NCBI RefSeq assembly: GCF_000208865.1 | Contig: NC_018394.1 | Span: forward strand, 4,653,797 to 4,717,796 | DNA: 64,000 nt | From: Neospora caninum Liverpool | Lineage: Eukaryota > Apicomplexa > Conoidasida > Eucoccidiorida > Sarcocystidae | Direction of reading: 5' to 3' | In this document: one piece after another, positions 24,701-36,400 of the stretch | Numbering within the stretch: the stretch's first letter is position 1 | How the letters are laid out: each line of letters opens with the position of its first letter | Position numbers and translations under genes: made by a program | The notes under the pieces: generated by a model | Told to the model about the DNA's origin: nothing | The model's database searches: none | Seen by the model: the letters and a program-made list of their open reading frames with translations, nothing else

Positions 24701-27700
24701 CGCGACTTTTTCGTCCTTCGTCCTCTGCCTCGCCCTTTTCGCCACGTCCCTCAACCAGCTTGCGCGCCGCGTCCTTCGCCTCGCCTCGGCGATCTCGGAG
24801 TCCCCCTCGTCTCTCGGCACCAACCAGGCGAGGTGGGCGCGCAGAGTCCGAAAGCGAGCGGGAGACAGTGGACGCAGGAGCTGGGGTGGCCTTGACAGAT
24901 CCCCGCGAGTCGGTCAGCGGCAAGGGGGTTGAGAGAAAAGGACACAGAGACAAAGCGGCAGAGCCACGAGGAGACGAGCCGCGAGGAGACGAGCCACGAG
25001 GAGACGAGCCGCGAGGAGACGAGCCACGAGGAGACGAGCCGCGAGGAGACGAGCCACGAGAAGGGAGACCCCGCCAGAGGCGCGGGGGGGCCGATCGGGC
25101 GTTGCGAGCATGCGCCAAGAGAGAGGCGTGCGTTCTAGGAGTGGCCGTCGAAGGGCATGTGCCATCGTGTTCGTCTTCACTGGACAAAGCGAAGAAGTCG
25201 CCGCCGTGTTCTGAAAACGAATAGCAAGTGGCGGCCCTGCGGGGTGACGTGGGCGACCCAAAGGAGACAGGACCGCGCATGCGAGACCGGATTCTTTCCG
25301 GGTCCACGCACCAGGCGAGCCTGCTGCCGTCGGTGCACTCTCTCTGAGCGCGGATCCGTGCCGCTCTCTCTTCCGCCATTGCCCTAGCATCCCAGCGCGC
25401 TTCGTCGTCCTCTTCTTCGGTCCACATGTCGTCCTCTTCACTGGAATCTTCGCTGCGACCTTCGCCCGGATCTGCCTCCCGACCGTCTCTTTCTCCCTCG
25501 CGGGCTGAGCCCGCTTCGCCAACGACGTCTCGACGGGGACCGCCCGCCGCTCGCAGGGGCTCCCGTTCGCTCGGACGCCCTGGAAGGTCTGTTCGTCCTT
25601 CTTCCTGCGCCCTCCCGCAGCTTCCATCTGCCCCGCGACCGTCGCTCTCGTCCCCTGTCTCTTCGTCCCCTGTCTTTTCCCCGTTGCCTTCTGGACAGGA
25701 GGCAAGCGACGCCAAGGACGCAGATAAACGCGGCGAAGAGGCAGGCGGGCACGGCGTGGCATCGCGCGAAGGGACGAGCGAGAAAAGGCCTCCTGGGCCG
25801 AAGGCCGAGTTCAAGGGCTCTGCGTCTGTTCCTGGCGACCGGCTGCGCGGCGTCGACCTGGACGAAAAAGAAAAGCTCGACCTGCTGTAGCCTTCGAGGC
25901 TCCCCGCCGGCTCCACGCTCGCCTGGTGCGTGGACCCGGAAAGAATCCGGCCTCGCATGCGAGGTCCTGTCTCCTTTGGGTCGCCCACGTCACCCCGCAG
26001 GGCCGCCACTTGCTCGTCCTTCTCTGTGGAAACCCACTGCTCACTGCTGGGGCCTTCTTTGCCTGCCGGTCTCTCCGCGATATCTCGTGCTTCTTCCGCC
26101 TCGCTCCCAGCTCCTTCGTCGCGACTCCGCTCAACCATCATCCTCTCGTCCTTTGCTTCTTCCACTTCTCTGCACGCCTCGTGCACAAACTCAGAGTCCG
26201 ACGAAACACGCCCCCCACAAGCTGCTGCATGCGCGGGTACCGTCCCTGCCAGGCTCGGCCTTGGCGGGTCCCGCGTCTCCTCGCGTGGTGCAGCGGCTAC
26301 GGGCCGCGCCGCCGTCTCTCCAAGTCCGCCTTTGGTCGGTTCCTCTGGCGCCAACTCGCCCCTCGGACGCGTCGGAAACGACTCTGGATCTCCGGTGCCC
26401 TCGCCCTCGCTGTCCGCCTTTTCCCGCTGAGCGTCTGGAGCCTCCGCGAGGACCGGGCAAAGAACTTGCGCCCAACTAGCGTCCTCTTCGGGCGGCAGCG
26501 CCAGAGGAAGGGGACTCGTCAGCTCAGCGAGAGACACCGACGAGCCCTCAGTCCCCGGGAGCACGCCCGGAGGGAGAGGAAGGAGCGCCAGCGGATCGGC
26601 CGCGCCGGGAAGGCCTTCGCCTTCATTCGCAGACAGCACAGTGTCGCGCAGATGTTCCGAGGCGAGACCACAGAGAGGAAGGTCTGGGCCGTCGCCGTCG
26701 CCATGAGGACATGCAGAGGAACAAGGAGAGAACTGCGACGGAGCGGCAGAAGATGAGGGCCAGAAAGAACTGGACGGAGACACAACGTTCCTCTCAGCCA
26801 CGCGTCCGGAGTCCGGAGGAAAAAGAGCGGCCTCAGGCGAAGACGACGGGGAAGACGAAGACGGCGCAGAGGACGAAACTACATTTGAGGGCGAGCGACA
26901 GAGGGGACACGGCGTCGTCGCCTTTCCGAGGCTCTGTTTTCTTCTCTCTCCCTCTTCCCCTGGGCAAGCACCCCAGCCCCTCGAAGACAGCCGTGGCGAT
27001 GCCGAGGGCGACTTCCTAGGGCGGGTAGGTGCGTTTCTGTCGGGTACCTTAGGAACCTGAGAATTCCCTGCCTGGCATGGTCCTGCGTCTCCATCCTCGT
27101 GCTCCCTTGTATCGGGTTTCTCTTTACAAGGAAACTCTTTCGCGGTGTCGCAGATCGTCCCAGAACTGTCCACACCACGTGTTGTCGATTCCTCAGCAAC
27201 TGATGACGCGCTCGCTCGAGGTGGTATCTTCTCGTCATCAGCTTCGTTTGGACGACCGTCGTCTCTCTGCCGCCTGCCGCCAGAACTCGGAGCGGCGATA
27301 GAAGCGCAAAGATGCGCCTCGTTGTCCCCGTCCCCGCGTCGCTCTCTTGCTCGGTGTGCGCCGGCCCCACTCCCTCGCTCGCCACGCGTCTCTCCTGGCT
27401 GGGTCACGCCGGCATCTCCCCTCTGCGCCCGCTGGCAGGCTGAGTGCAAAGAAGAGTGAACGCTTGCAGCGTCCGGGGACGAAGAAGAGGAAGAAGGGGT
27501 ACGTGAAGATGTTTTATCTGGAGCGCAGCATCGAGTCGCCTCTCTCTGGAGGAGCGCGAGCAAGTGAGGAGAAGGAGAAGAGAGGAACCATCGTGGACGC
27601 CGAGGTCTTTCGCCTGCCTGAGAGGCACGTTCGCGAGAGCGCGCGGATGAAGACCGGGCTTGGCGCTCGAAAAAAGGCGAGGAAGCAGCGGGGAGAGAAA

Positions 27701-28136
27701 GCAAAGTCGGCGGCGTCGAGGTCGAAAACGAAGAAGGCTTAGAAGACGGAATGGAAGCAGAGAGAACAGCAGACGAAGAGGCACGCGGCAGGCAGTTGCC
27801 CGGAAAGGAAAGAGAGAGCGAGGAAGAGAAGGGAGAAAACGCAGGGGAAGAGGAAGAGGGAGAGGCCGAAATCGAGGAAGCCAGGAACAGAGGAGAGCCA
27901 GAAGAAGACCGTGAGACGCACAGAGGGGGGAACGAAGGCGAAGCCTGCGTCCCTGAAAGCTCCGACGGTCTTACGCGGTTGCCTGTAGAAGACGAGCAGC
28001 CATCAGCGGGATAAGAGGAAGACGGATGCGAGGAAGAAGGACGCGAAGAAGGGGAGAGGCCCTCGTTCTCTGTCTGAGTTGGTGGATTCTGTCGATCTTC
28101 TCTCGGTCGCATCGCAACCGAAGTTCCTTTCTTCAT
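21763..28136 (-). CDS. TPT1: tRNA 2'-phosphotransferase (TPT1/KptA family) with giant N-terminal extension
   Basis: Four exons, 28136-24036, 23880-23214, 22721-22552 and 21993-21763, all GT-AG and in phase, give 1722 residues. TPT1 moves the splice-junction 2'-phosphate of ligated tRNA to NAD+, forming ADP-ribose cyclic phosphate. The domain is at the C-terminus: LNFILRHG (Arg1330-His1331), a DGYVRIRQLLEL winged-helix segment, NFKRRYEV, then an insert of about 146 residues, RATQGHT (Arg1536), VHGTF...LGLSRMHRNHIHF, VVSGMR (Arg1606), VKFYVSNNNVILTEG and LAPRYFKRAV. The Arg-His-Arg-Arg set expected for catalysis is therefore present. Usual family length is 200-300 residues; here about 1300 Ser/Pro/Glu/Arg-rich residues precede it, with no other domain I recognise. 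The ATG at 28136 is the first in the frame; the upstream open sequence is hydrophobic leader without an ATG. RAD50 lies upstream on the same strand. Confidence 0.92.
22256..22282. repeat. (TA)n microsatellite in TPT1-family intron
   Basis: A short TA-rich run inside the last intron (22551-21994) of the TPT1-family gene. Confidence 0.7.
24962..25060 (-). repeat. 15-bp coding minisatellite (SSPRG)
   Basis: About six and a half tandem 15-base units in frame with the first exon of the TPT1-family gene, encoding SSPRG repeats near residues 1026-1059. Two unit variants (GAGCCACGA and GAGCCGCGA) alternate, giving a 30-base higher-order unit that probably spread by pairwise duplication. Confidence 0.9.
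25223..25320 (+). repeat. Inverted repeat, left arm (98 bp)
   Basis: This 98-base segment is the reverse complement of 25917-26014 with two visible mismatches. Both arms lie in the first exon of the TPT1-family gene, and both are open in its frame. This arm encodes roughly residues 940-972. Confidence 0.95.
25917..26014 (-). repeat. Inverted repeat, right arm (98 bp)
   Basis: Partner of 25223-25320, separated by 596 bases. It encodes about residues 709-741, so the protein carries both a sense and an antisense reading of the same 98 bases. The GCATGC at the middle lets both readings share an RMRG motif. Confidence 0.95.
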
Positions 28137-30463
28137 TCTGAAAGAGACATGGGAGAATGCACTAAGGAGGCACGCGAGCACACCAGAAGAACAGGAGAAC
28201 CAGAAAGGAACAAGAATAGAGGAAAGCACAAAAATGAGATGAATAAAGAAGGGATGCCCATAAAAGAACACATAAAAGCTCAGGAAAGAAACGTGCGCAA
28301 GCTGCACGCGATGAAGAACCGTTCAGGGTAAGACGGGTAGGCTGGAGGCCCCGATACGTTTCCAGTCGTTTTTTGACTCATCTGAACGGCCTTGCGTGAG
28401 CCAACACGTCCAGTTTCCAGGCAATGAAGAATTTGGGGAGAGAGCGAAAGAAGAATCACGCAAAAAAGAGAGGAGAGCGCAGAACAGCAGGAATGTGAAA
28501 AAAAGCAGACACACAAGACACCAAAAACACACGCGCGGTCGCGCGCGTCTCTCAGGGCGCGCTGCCAAAAGGGAGAGAAACAGTCTGGGTAATCCAAAAG
28601 GCGCCTTTCTTGGATTCTCAGAGCGAGGCGAAATCTCTATGCAGAGACAAAAAGGCGGACCACAATCGCTGAGGCTGGGCCACAAGTTTTGTCAAAAGAA
28701 CACTTGGCCGGAACAAGCATGCAAAAATTGCGCTCTCACAGCTCGTCGTCCGGCGCGTGCTTTTTCCCGCGTGGACTTTCCTCGGTTTCACATAAAGGCG
28801 GGATGCCAACAAAAAGACAAAGCACAAACACAGACGAAAAGAAAAAGAAGAGAAGAAGAAGAAAAGGAGAGAAAAAGAAGAGAAGGGTGTGCGACGTGGT
28901 CCCCTCGGTCTCGCACAAGCTCGGAAATCGCTGAGAACGCCGCCTACGTGTGTGGTCGGCAAAAAAGGAGCGAGCGCGGCAATACCTCTTTTGGTCGGTT
29001 TTGCGTCCTTTCGTCGCTCCTTCTCTTTTCTCCTCTCCGTTTCCCTTTGTCCCCTCTTTTCTCGCCATCGTCCTCTTCGCGTCCTCTCCAGCAATTTGCG
29101 GTCAACGCGAGAGAGATATAGTAGCGGCCGCGAAAAGTCCCGGAGGCTGGGGCACTCTTTTCGGTCTCGAGAGAACCCAGAGAGGAGGGACGGCAGTGAG
29201 AGGAGCACATGGTCCAGTGGGAGTTCGAAGAGCCGGATAGACGCCAGGGAGACCGACGGGAGCAAAAGTGGAAATGAACAAAACAGACAGAGAAAACGCT
29301 GCCCCAGGTGATTTTCAACTGGGTGCATACCCCGCTCTTCGCATTCTCACGGCGGGCGAAAAAACGGAGTGCAGCATAGATCGAAGCATCTACAAATGAA
29401 GGAAGGTACAGCCGCCTTCTTTACATGCGCATGAGAATGTGTATGTATATATGTGTATAGGCATATCTGGTAATATCTCTTCATGGAACTATGGCCATGC
29501 GTCAAGAGGAAGTGACGGTGGACAGCTGCATACACCAATAGGAATTCACAAAAGTGACCGTTTCCCAATACACCCCTTCGGGGTACGCCTGAAATGCCGT
29601 CTCTCCCTCTCTTCGAATTCACGCTAGACTCTGGAAGTCGCAACCATCCGATCTGGCCACGACAACGGTTTCAATGGACTTTCCATCGGAGTCACGAAGG
29701 AAGAACCCACAGCCAGCAAGAGGAGAGACAGTCACACAGCGACACAGGTGTCGACACACTCGAGATAGACAAGAAAGAGAACCCGGAGAGACTTCGCTTC
29801 TTGTATAAGGAAAGGTGCGCGTCTCGTCGCCGAGCCACTGGCAAGTCCACCACCACAGCCTTGGCAGATTCCTCGCTTCTGCTCAGTTCACCTGGTGCTC
29901 ACCAGATTAGGTTTCTGTCAGCCTACTCGATACATATTTCCGTGTCTAGCTTTCAGTTGAACCACAGAACGAGAGTGTCGCGAAACGCCCCCGAAAGCTT
30001 GGAGATACTCCCGGTCGAGTCGGACGCGCGGTCTTCGGCGATCTGCGTCGTGTAACGGTTCGCTAATTGTGAGACGCCGAGCAAGCTACGCTGTGGCCAC
30101 TGTTTAGGTGAAAGAAAGGGAAAGAAACAAACACCTTCACACTCGAGACTGGCTCATGCCGGCAGCCAGCCGAGGGGGGATACGTTTTTTCAGAGGCTGT
30201 GGACTTGCAGCGTCTCTCGCGCCACTGGCGTGGCGGGTGGGTCGCGTGACGGAAAGAGTCTTAGAAAAAGCAAGAGGCGAGCGAACTTCACTTGGATGTG
30301 TGTTTGCGATTTCGCTCAACGTCGCTGCGTTCGCGTCGTTTCTCAGGGGAAAAAGGAAAAAGCCACCACAGACACCGTGGCGGAGGGGCGCGCCTCGATA
30401 GAGGAGGGGGAGAGCGCCTGGTTATGCCGGTCGCGACAAGGGGAGAAACGAAACGGCGAAGCC
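28137..30463. other. Spacer between RAD50 3' end and the TPT1-family start
   Basis: No coding exon is supported. Long opposite-strand frames at 28396-29121 (+) and 29328-28618 (-) mirror each other, are Arg/Ser/Phe-rich and lack domains, so they are treated as by-products of purine/pyrimidine strand bias. The stretch should contain the RAD50 3' untranslated region and the TPT1-family promoter and leader; no specific motif stands out. Confidence 0.4.
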
Positions 30464-33400
30464 TCAGAAACCTTGGATGTCGCAACACGTAATTCGGGAC
30501 TCGCCCGTCAGGGCCTTTGTGATTTTGTAGAATTTGTCGCAGAGGCCGTGTCGCGCGAGTTTCATCACAAACTGCTCATCGTGCGTGATGAGGATCAACT
30601 GGAAACTCGCACTCGTGCGCCGAGCCTCGACGAGGGCGGCGAGAGCCTTCGCTAGACTCTGCACGAAAAGCCCACAGAGAAAGAAAGCGGAAAGGGGTTC
30701 ACCACGGCGGGTGGACGTGGCGCTGGGAAACGAAGCGCGAGGCAGATTCATAAAAACTGTTCGGTTGTCGCTTGCCGTGCTGGAAGTGATAACCTAAAAA
30801 TCGGGCACCCTAGTCGCGTAGTGTACCCGCCTCGCCCCGGTCGCCTCGACACAGGACGCACACCCTAACCCTGCGTCGTCTTTTCTTCTCTGTTTTGCCG
30901 TTGGCTTTGCGATTGCTTTCCCGTTTGCGAACCCCCCTTGTGCGGGCCACCCTCTCGCTTACTTCGCAGTTGTAGCGATCGAGATTCGTCGTCGGCTCAT
31001 CCAGAGCGAGGACTCCGCAGTGCACGCAGAACGTCTCGGCGAGGGCGAGGCGAATAATCAGGGAAGCAAGGATTTTCTGCCCCGCCGAGCAACGCCCGCG
31101 CATGTCGAGTTCCACTGCGCCCTTGACCATCACGACGCGGTAGTTGTACGACCTCTGTCCGGCTGCCGGAGGAGGCGAGGACGCATTTCCAAAGAGCGAC
31201 AGCGGCGCGAGCCCAGCCTGGTCTTCGGTGTCGGAGCGAACTGACGGGGCATTTGAGAGGTGAGACCCGAACAAAAAGAGCGAGCGATCGGACGGAACCC
31301 GCATGCTGGTGCAGCGCGCGAGACGAGAGGGAAAAAGCGGGAGACACCGGGAAGAAAACCCGGCCTGAGAGACACGAGACACCCGACGAGAAAGGCGAGG
31401 GGCGGAGCGGCACGGACGACAGGAGACAAAGAAAGGAAACACGGGCGTATGGCACGACGAAGCACGGGGAGGAGAGACACTAGACAGAGACGACAGCCGA
31501 TGGAGAGAGAAAGGCAGCGCAGACGCGCCGAAAGGAGACGCCAGGAAAGAAGACGGACGTGTGAACAGACTCCACGAAATGCAGAGAGACACGCATGGAA
31601 ACCCTGTCAAACAGCCTGGCCAACAAGCAGACAAACATGTGGACCTTCTCGTGGTTTCGTATCCTGGGACAGAATTTGGGTGCTCCTTCCGCCTGTCTCT
31701 TACTTGCGATGAAGTCAATGTCATGCCCCGTGTACATCGTCTGCCACAACTCCTTCATGGTGGCGTTGATCTCTTGCATCTGTGGAGCGACAACTCACCA
31801 ATGGAACAGAGGTGAAACAACCCGGCGCCTCTGTCTCTCTACATCTCTCTCGCCCTCGATCCTTCTGGCTTCTCCCCGTTTCTCTCTGCTGGTGCCTTCC
31901 CGTTTCCTCGCGCGCCCTCCGACCCCCCCCCCCCCCCCGAACCGCGAATCCGCTGTTTTTCGCTCTTTCTTATTTTCTCGCTTTTCTCTCTGTCCATGCG
32001 CCCTCTCCCTTTGTCTCTCTCGTTCTCTCGCTTTCGGGCGTCTCTCTCGAACTCGGACACATAGCGGATCCGTCAGTAGGTTCGTCCGCGTCTACCTTCA
32101 TCGAGTGGTATTTCATCAGCGCCTTGTCCAGGGCTCGGTGATAACGGTCGAGGTCGCTGGTAACCATCGCCTCGATCTCGGCGTCCACCAGAGCTGAGAA
32201 AGAAGCAAAGACAGCCGGAGCGACGCAACGCAGAACCGCGTCGAAGAACAAGAGCGATGGCCCGTCTCCAGCTTCCATCGAAGTCTTGCGGCCACAGAAA
32301 AAACCGAGGGAAAAAATTGGGACCGGAGAGAAAGCAGGCGCAAAGGCCTCACGGATTAGAAGGGAAACAGACCCGTCAAAGCGAGATGGAGATACACCCA
32401 GTGGGCTCCTTCGAAAGCGCGAAGGAAAACCTGTTCACCTTCCGCCACGAGCGTTTTTTTAATTGCGGTGCCTTCGGCGCCTCTCGCCACGTACCGTGAC
32501 TTCGCCTTTCGGCCGTTCTCTCTCGTGTGTCCCTTCTGTGGTACACCTGGTTTCGTGCATCCCGGCTTCCTGCCGCTCTTACCTTTCCGCTGAGTCGCGC
32601 ATTCTCGCCTGTTTGGTCATGCGGTTCTCTGTTGCCACTGCGTTTGTGTTTGTGCCCCACTTTGTCTCTCTTGTTCTTTCTTACCGCTTCTGTACTTCTC
32701 CTCGACGTCCTTGTAGACTGCAGACCCCGCCAGCTCCTTTTCGATTTCTTTCACGCGCTCTCGCCGAGTCATCAAACTCCCTTCGAGACGAGCTTTCTTC
32801 TCCTTCTCCGCCTCCCACTTCTTCCGCAACTCTCCGAGCTCTCGCTCGAGCGCATCGCTTTCTTCGCCCTCGTCTTCATCTTCTTCGGCTTCTGCTCGAC
32901 GCCCACCCTCTCGGCCGCTCCCGGCGCCGACTGCGCCTCGGCGTCTTCTGCCTTCTCGCAGTTGCTCGGCGTACGCCTCCATCTTCTTCTTCTCCACTTC
33001 AATTTCTTGTTCCTTGTGGAAGTGGGCGACCTTGTTCTTGACGAGGGCGAGGAAACGCTGGCCTCGGGCGCACGCCTTAAGCTGTTCTTCGTTCGCCTTC
33101 TTCATCCGGGCAATGTCCACATTCGCCTCCGCGCGTTTCGCCCGCAGTCGCTCCAGCTCCACGGTCAGCGCCGACCTCTCCCGCGCCTCCCGGAGAGAAG
33201 CCTCGGCGTGGCGAATCGCGCGCGAGGCCTCCGCGAAGAGACGCTGCTGTCTGCACACAGAAAAGCAAAGTGGACACCAGCGCACGAGACGAACGTGACA
33301 GGAAGAAACATCAAAGCCCAAACAAAGACCACCGGAAGAGCACACTGGAGGAGGACCCGAGAGCTGCGCCAGACACAGCCGACGAGACACAAAAGCGCCA

Positions 33401-36400
33401 CGCAGCCGCCTCACTCTGTGAGGCCTCGGATTTTTTCGTCCACGTCGCGGAGCGCGTCCCCGACGCTCTGCTCCTCTCTCCGGAGTTGCTCGGTTTTCTC
33501 CTCGATGCGCCGCTGCAGCGTCTCCAGCTCGAGTCGCTGCGCCGGCAGCTCGGCCTCTCTGCGAAACGGAAAGAGTCGCGACACAGAGGCAAAGCGGCGG
33601 GCGCTCCACAAAAGCGCGACAAACGCCCTTGACTGTTTTTCGCAGAATCCGAGAGACGGCCGACAACGTGACGGCACGCTTGCGCATCACGGCGCCTTCG
33701 CGTCGCGTCCAACCACACGGGGATTCGAACCGAAAAGACATACACAAGGACGCACACACGCGAACACACAGCCAGGCGCGAATGGGCAAGTGGCCACCGC
33801 GGGTTTGCGTGTGTGTGTGGCGTGGGGTGTGTTGCCCGAATACTGTCCGCAGCAGACGGGTTCCTTTTGGGGTCGCACTTGGCTCGAATTGTGCTCGTTG
33901 CTTTTGCGATTTGTTGCTCGAGAGTTCGAAGTTCCTCTTCTTCGCGCTGGAGATCTTCTCGCCGTCTCCGCAGATCGTCTTTCCGCTGCTGCTGCGCAAA
34001 GCGCTCGCCGACGGCTCGGGTCAAGCTCGTCTGGGCGGCGTCGCGGAGGGCGTACACCTGCACAGAGAAAAAGGAATCCTCCGGTGCCCCTCGAAGAAGA
34101 GGGATGTTTAGCCGGGACGTTCGCGTCTAAAAAAGGTCACCAACTAACAGAGACCAGAGACGAGATGGGGCGGGGGCAGAGAAGTTCGACAACAACCAGG
34201 TAGTTGCCGGACAGCATCGAAAGGAAACATAGAGATGAGCGGCATTGCCAAGAACTCCTGTTGTACCGCCACATGTGCAGAGAGGAAACCCACACAGGCA
34301 GCCCCCGCCGTACCTCGCGACCGTTATATAAGTTACAGATGGTGGCGTGGGTAGTGTCCAGAGAAGATGTGAAAAACCAATATTTGTACACATCATGGGT
34401 GAGGAAAGTGGAATTGGGAAGGGACTGAACTCCGAGTCGCGTTTCAAGCTTCCTCGGCCGCCGACCTTTGTTTGCTCGTTGTCGAGAGCCTCCGACTCCT
34501 TCGTGATGCTCAGCAAGTCAAACGGATTGCCGTCGGCCGTGTCGGAGTTTCCCAGACTCGAGGAGCCGTCGGGGGAAGCGAGGGGCGCCGAGGCCGCAAG
34601 AATGGCCGCATGCAGCTGTGCCTCAATCGCCTCCATCTCATCCCTGAAAAGACGACAAAGAACGCCGCCTGAGCCCGATGAAGGAAAGGGGTGGTCAGAC
34701 CAACAGGAAAGGGAGAAGGCAAGGGCGGGAAGGGAAGGCGAAGAATGAGGGGACGGCGAAGAATGAGATGACGGCAAGAATCAGCGGAGAGGTGCGACGA
34801 TCGACTGCAGATTCCTCACAAATGACGAGAGGGAAAGCGGTGGGGGCACACCCAGCCATAAGGGAGTTTGACGGCGACATCGAAATGGAAGAGAGAGAAG
34901 AAAAGCACAGTGCGGCCGCAAGACGTGGAGAAGCCTCAAACAGAAAACGAGAAAAAGGGACGAGGGAGCGGACCAGCACAGCACCACAAGCTCGTGGAGC
35001 TCAAGGCGCGACTATACAGCCGCGCTGTCCACTTTGCCTGATTTGTGGTGCTTTCACACAGCGGTTCGCATGCGTTAGCCTTCTTGTGCGTGCTTGGGCA
35101 CGGCGCTCTTTGCATAGCGACGCCACCAGCTTTCTTCGTGGACAGTCGAGTCTCCTTGTGGCGCCGGCTGACAGCCTCGAAGCGCGGCTCTGGGGCCGGA
35201 AAACCCTCGCGCATCTCCCCGCGCAGAGAGAGGGCTCGCCCGCACCTCGTGAGAGGCAAAAGAGAAAGTCCGCGCGGTGGCGTCTCTGGTTCACATCTCA
35301 CCTTGCTTTCCTTCGGCCAACGGATTTCAACTCGCGAATGCTCTCTGCGGTCTCGACGAGTTTCTTCACTTTCTCTTCCTTGCGCGTGGCTTCGGCCGCA
35401 CGGCGCTCTGCCGCCTCGACCTGGTCTTTCAGATGTTGAAGGTTCTAAACGGAACAAGGTTGAAACGGAGATGAAACTTGTGGGAACCAGACGGGACGCC
35501 GTTGAACAAGAGACCGGGAGTTGCCAAGGAGGAAAGCGAACGGGAGAAACGAGGAAACTCGCGAGTCGGTGTTTGCATGGATGTCTCTGTGTGTGGTTCT
35601 CGCCTGCTCTTTTCTTGAGACCGGCAGGAGGGACAAAGGAGAAGAGCTGGTCTTCCTCTCGTCTCCTTTTGGTTGTTCGGCTTCCGTCCAGATTGTGAGA
35701 CCAGGCGAGAGGCTAGATTCGTTGGACTGGTCCTTCACTACCCCCACGTATCGATGACCTGTTGTTACTCAATCTCTATTTGCGCCTTCGCGCGGGTACA
35801 GCAAGCTAATCGTGGGCGTGGCGAAGCGTCGTTGCGGATACAGAGATGTGCCCAAACACATCTCTTGCTTGTACACCTGTTCTGTGGACCCAAACATACA
35901 GCTACCAGGAACGCGTACATGCATCTCTAAAAACATATAAATATATATATATATACGGGTTTTTACATATTCATGTACGATGTCTCGTCTGTGAAGCGAG
36001 CTTGCACGAGAGTGGCAGTTCCCCTTCACGATTAGAAGTTCGTTCGTATAGCAACGGAATGGAAATCTCGCATTTGGGGGTTTATTCGAAAGTGGAAGAT
36101 TGGGAGTGGTGTACGAGTTTCCGGAGATGCTAAACAAAGTAGAAAAGGCGCGTGAAAAACATCATCTGGATTCGCCTCCCCCCGTCCGCACAGGTGCCGG
36201 AAGCCTCTGCCGCCCGCCGGACCTTACTTGTCTGAGAGTTTGCAGAAAAGTCGTCTTTTGCGAGATTTCGTCTTTCTGCTTCGCCAAGGTGGCGAAAAGA
36301 AGCCGCTCTTCTTGTAGGTCGTCGAATTGCCTTCGAATCTCCCTCTGGCGGTTCTCTGCATCGCGCAGTTTTTGAGGGACGGCCTCGAGAGCGACAGCAA

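Noticed and set aside
28137..28307. Extension of the TPT1-family frame upstream of the ATG
   Set aside because: The 57 extra codons contain no ATG (the frame begins at GTG), and the hydrophobic reading is that of a T/C-rich leader.
28396..29328. Mirror open frames of about 240 codons on both strands between TPT1-family gene and RAD50
   Set aside because: The two frames are antisense shadows of purine-rich sequence, low in complexity and without domains or a plausible start.
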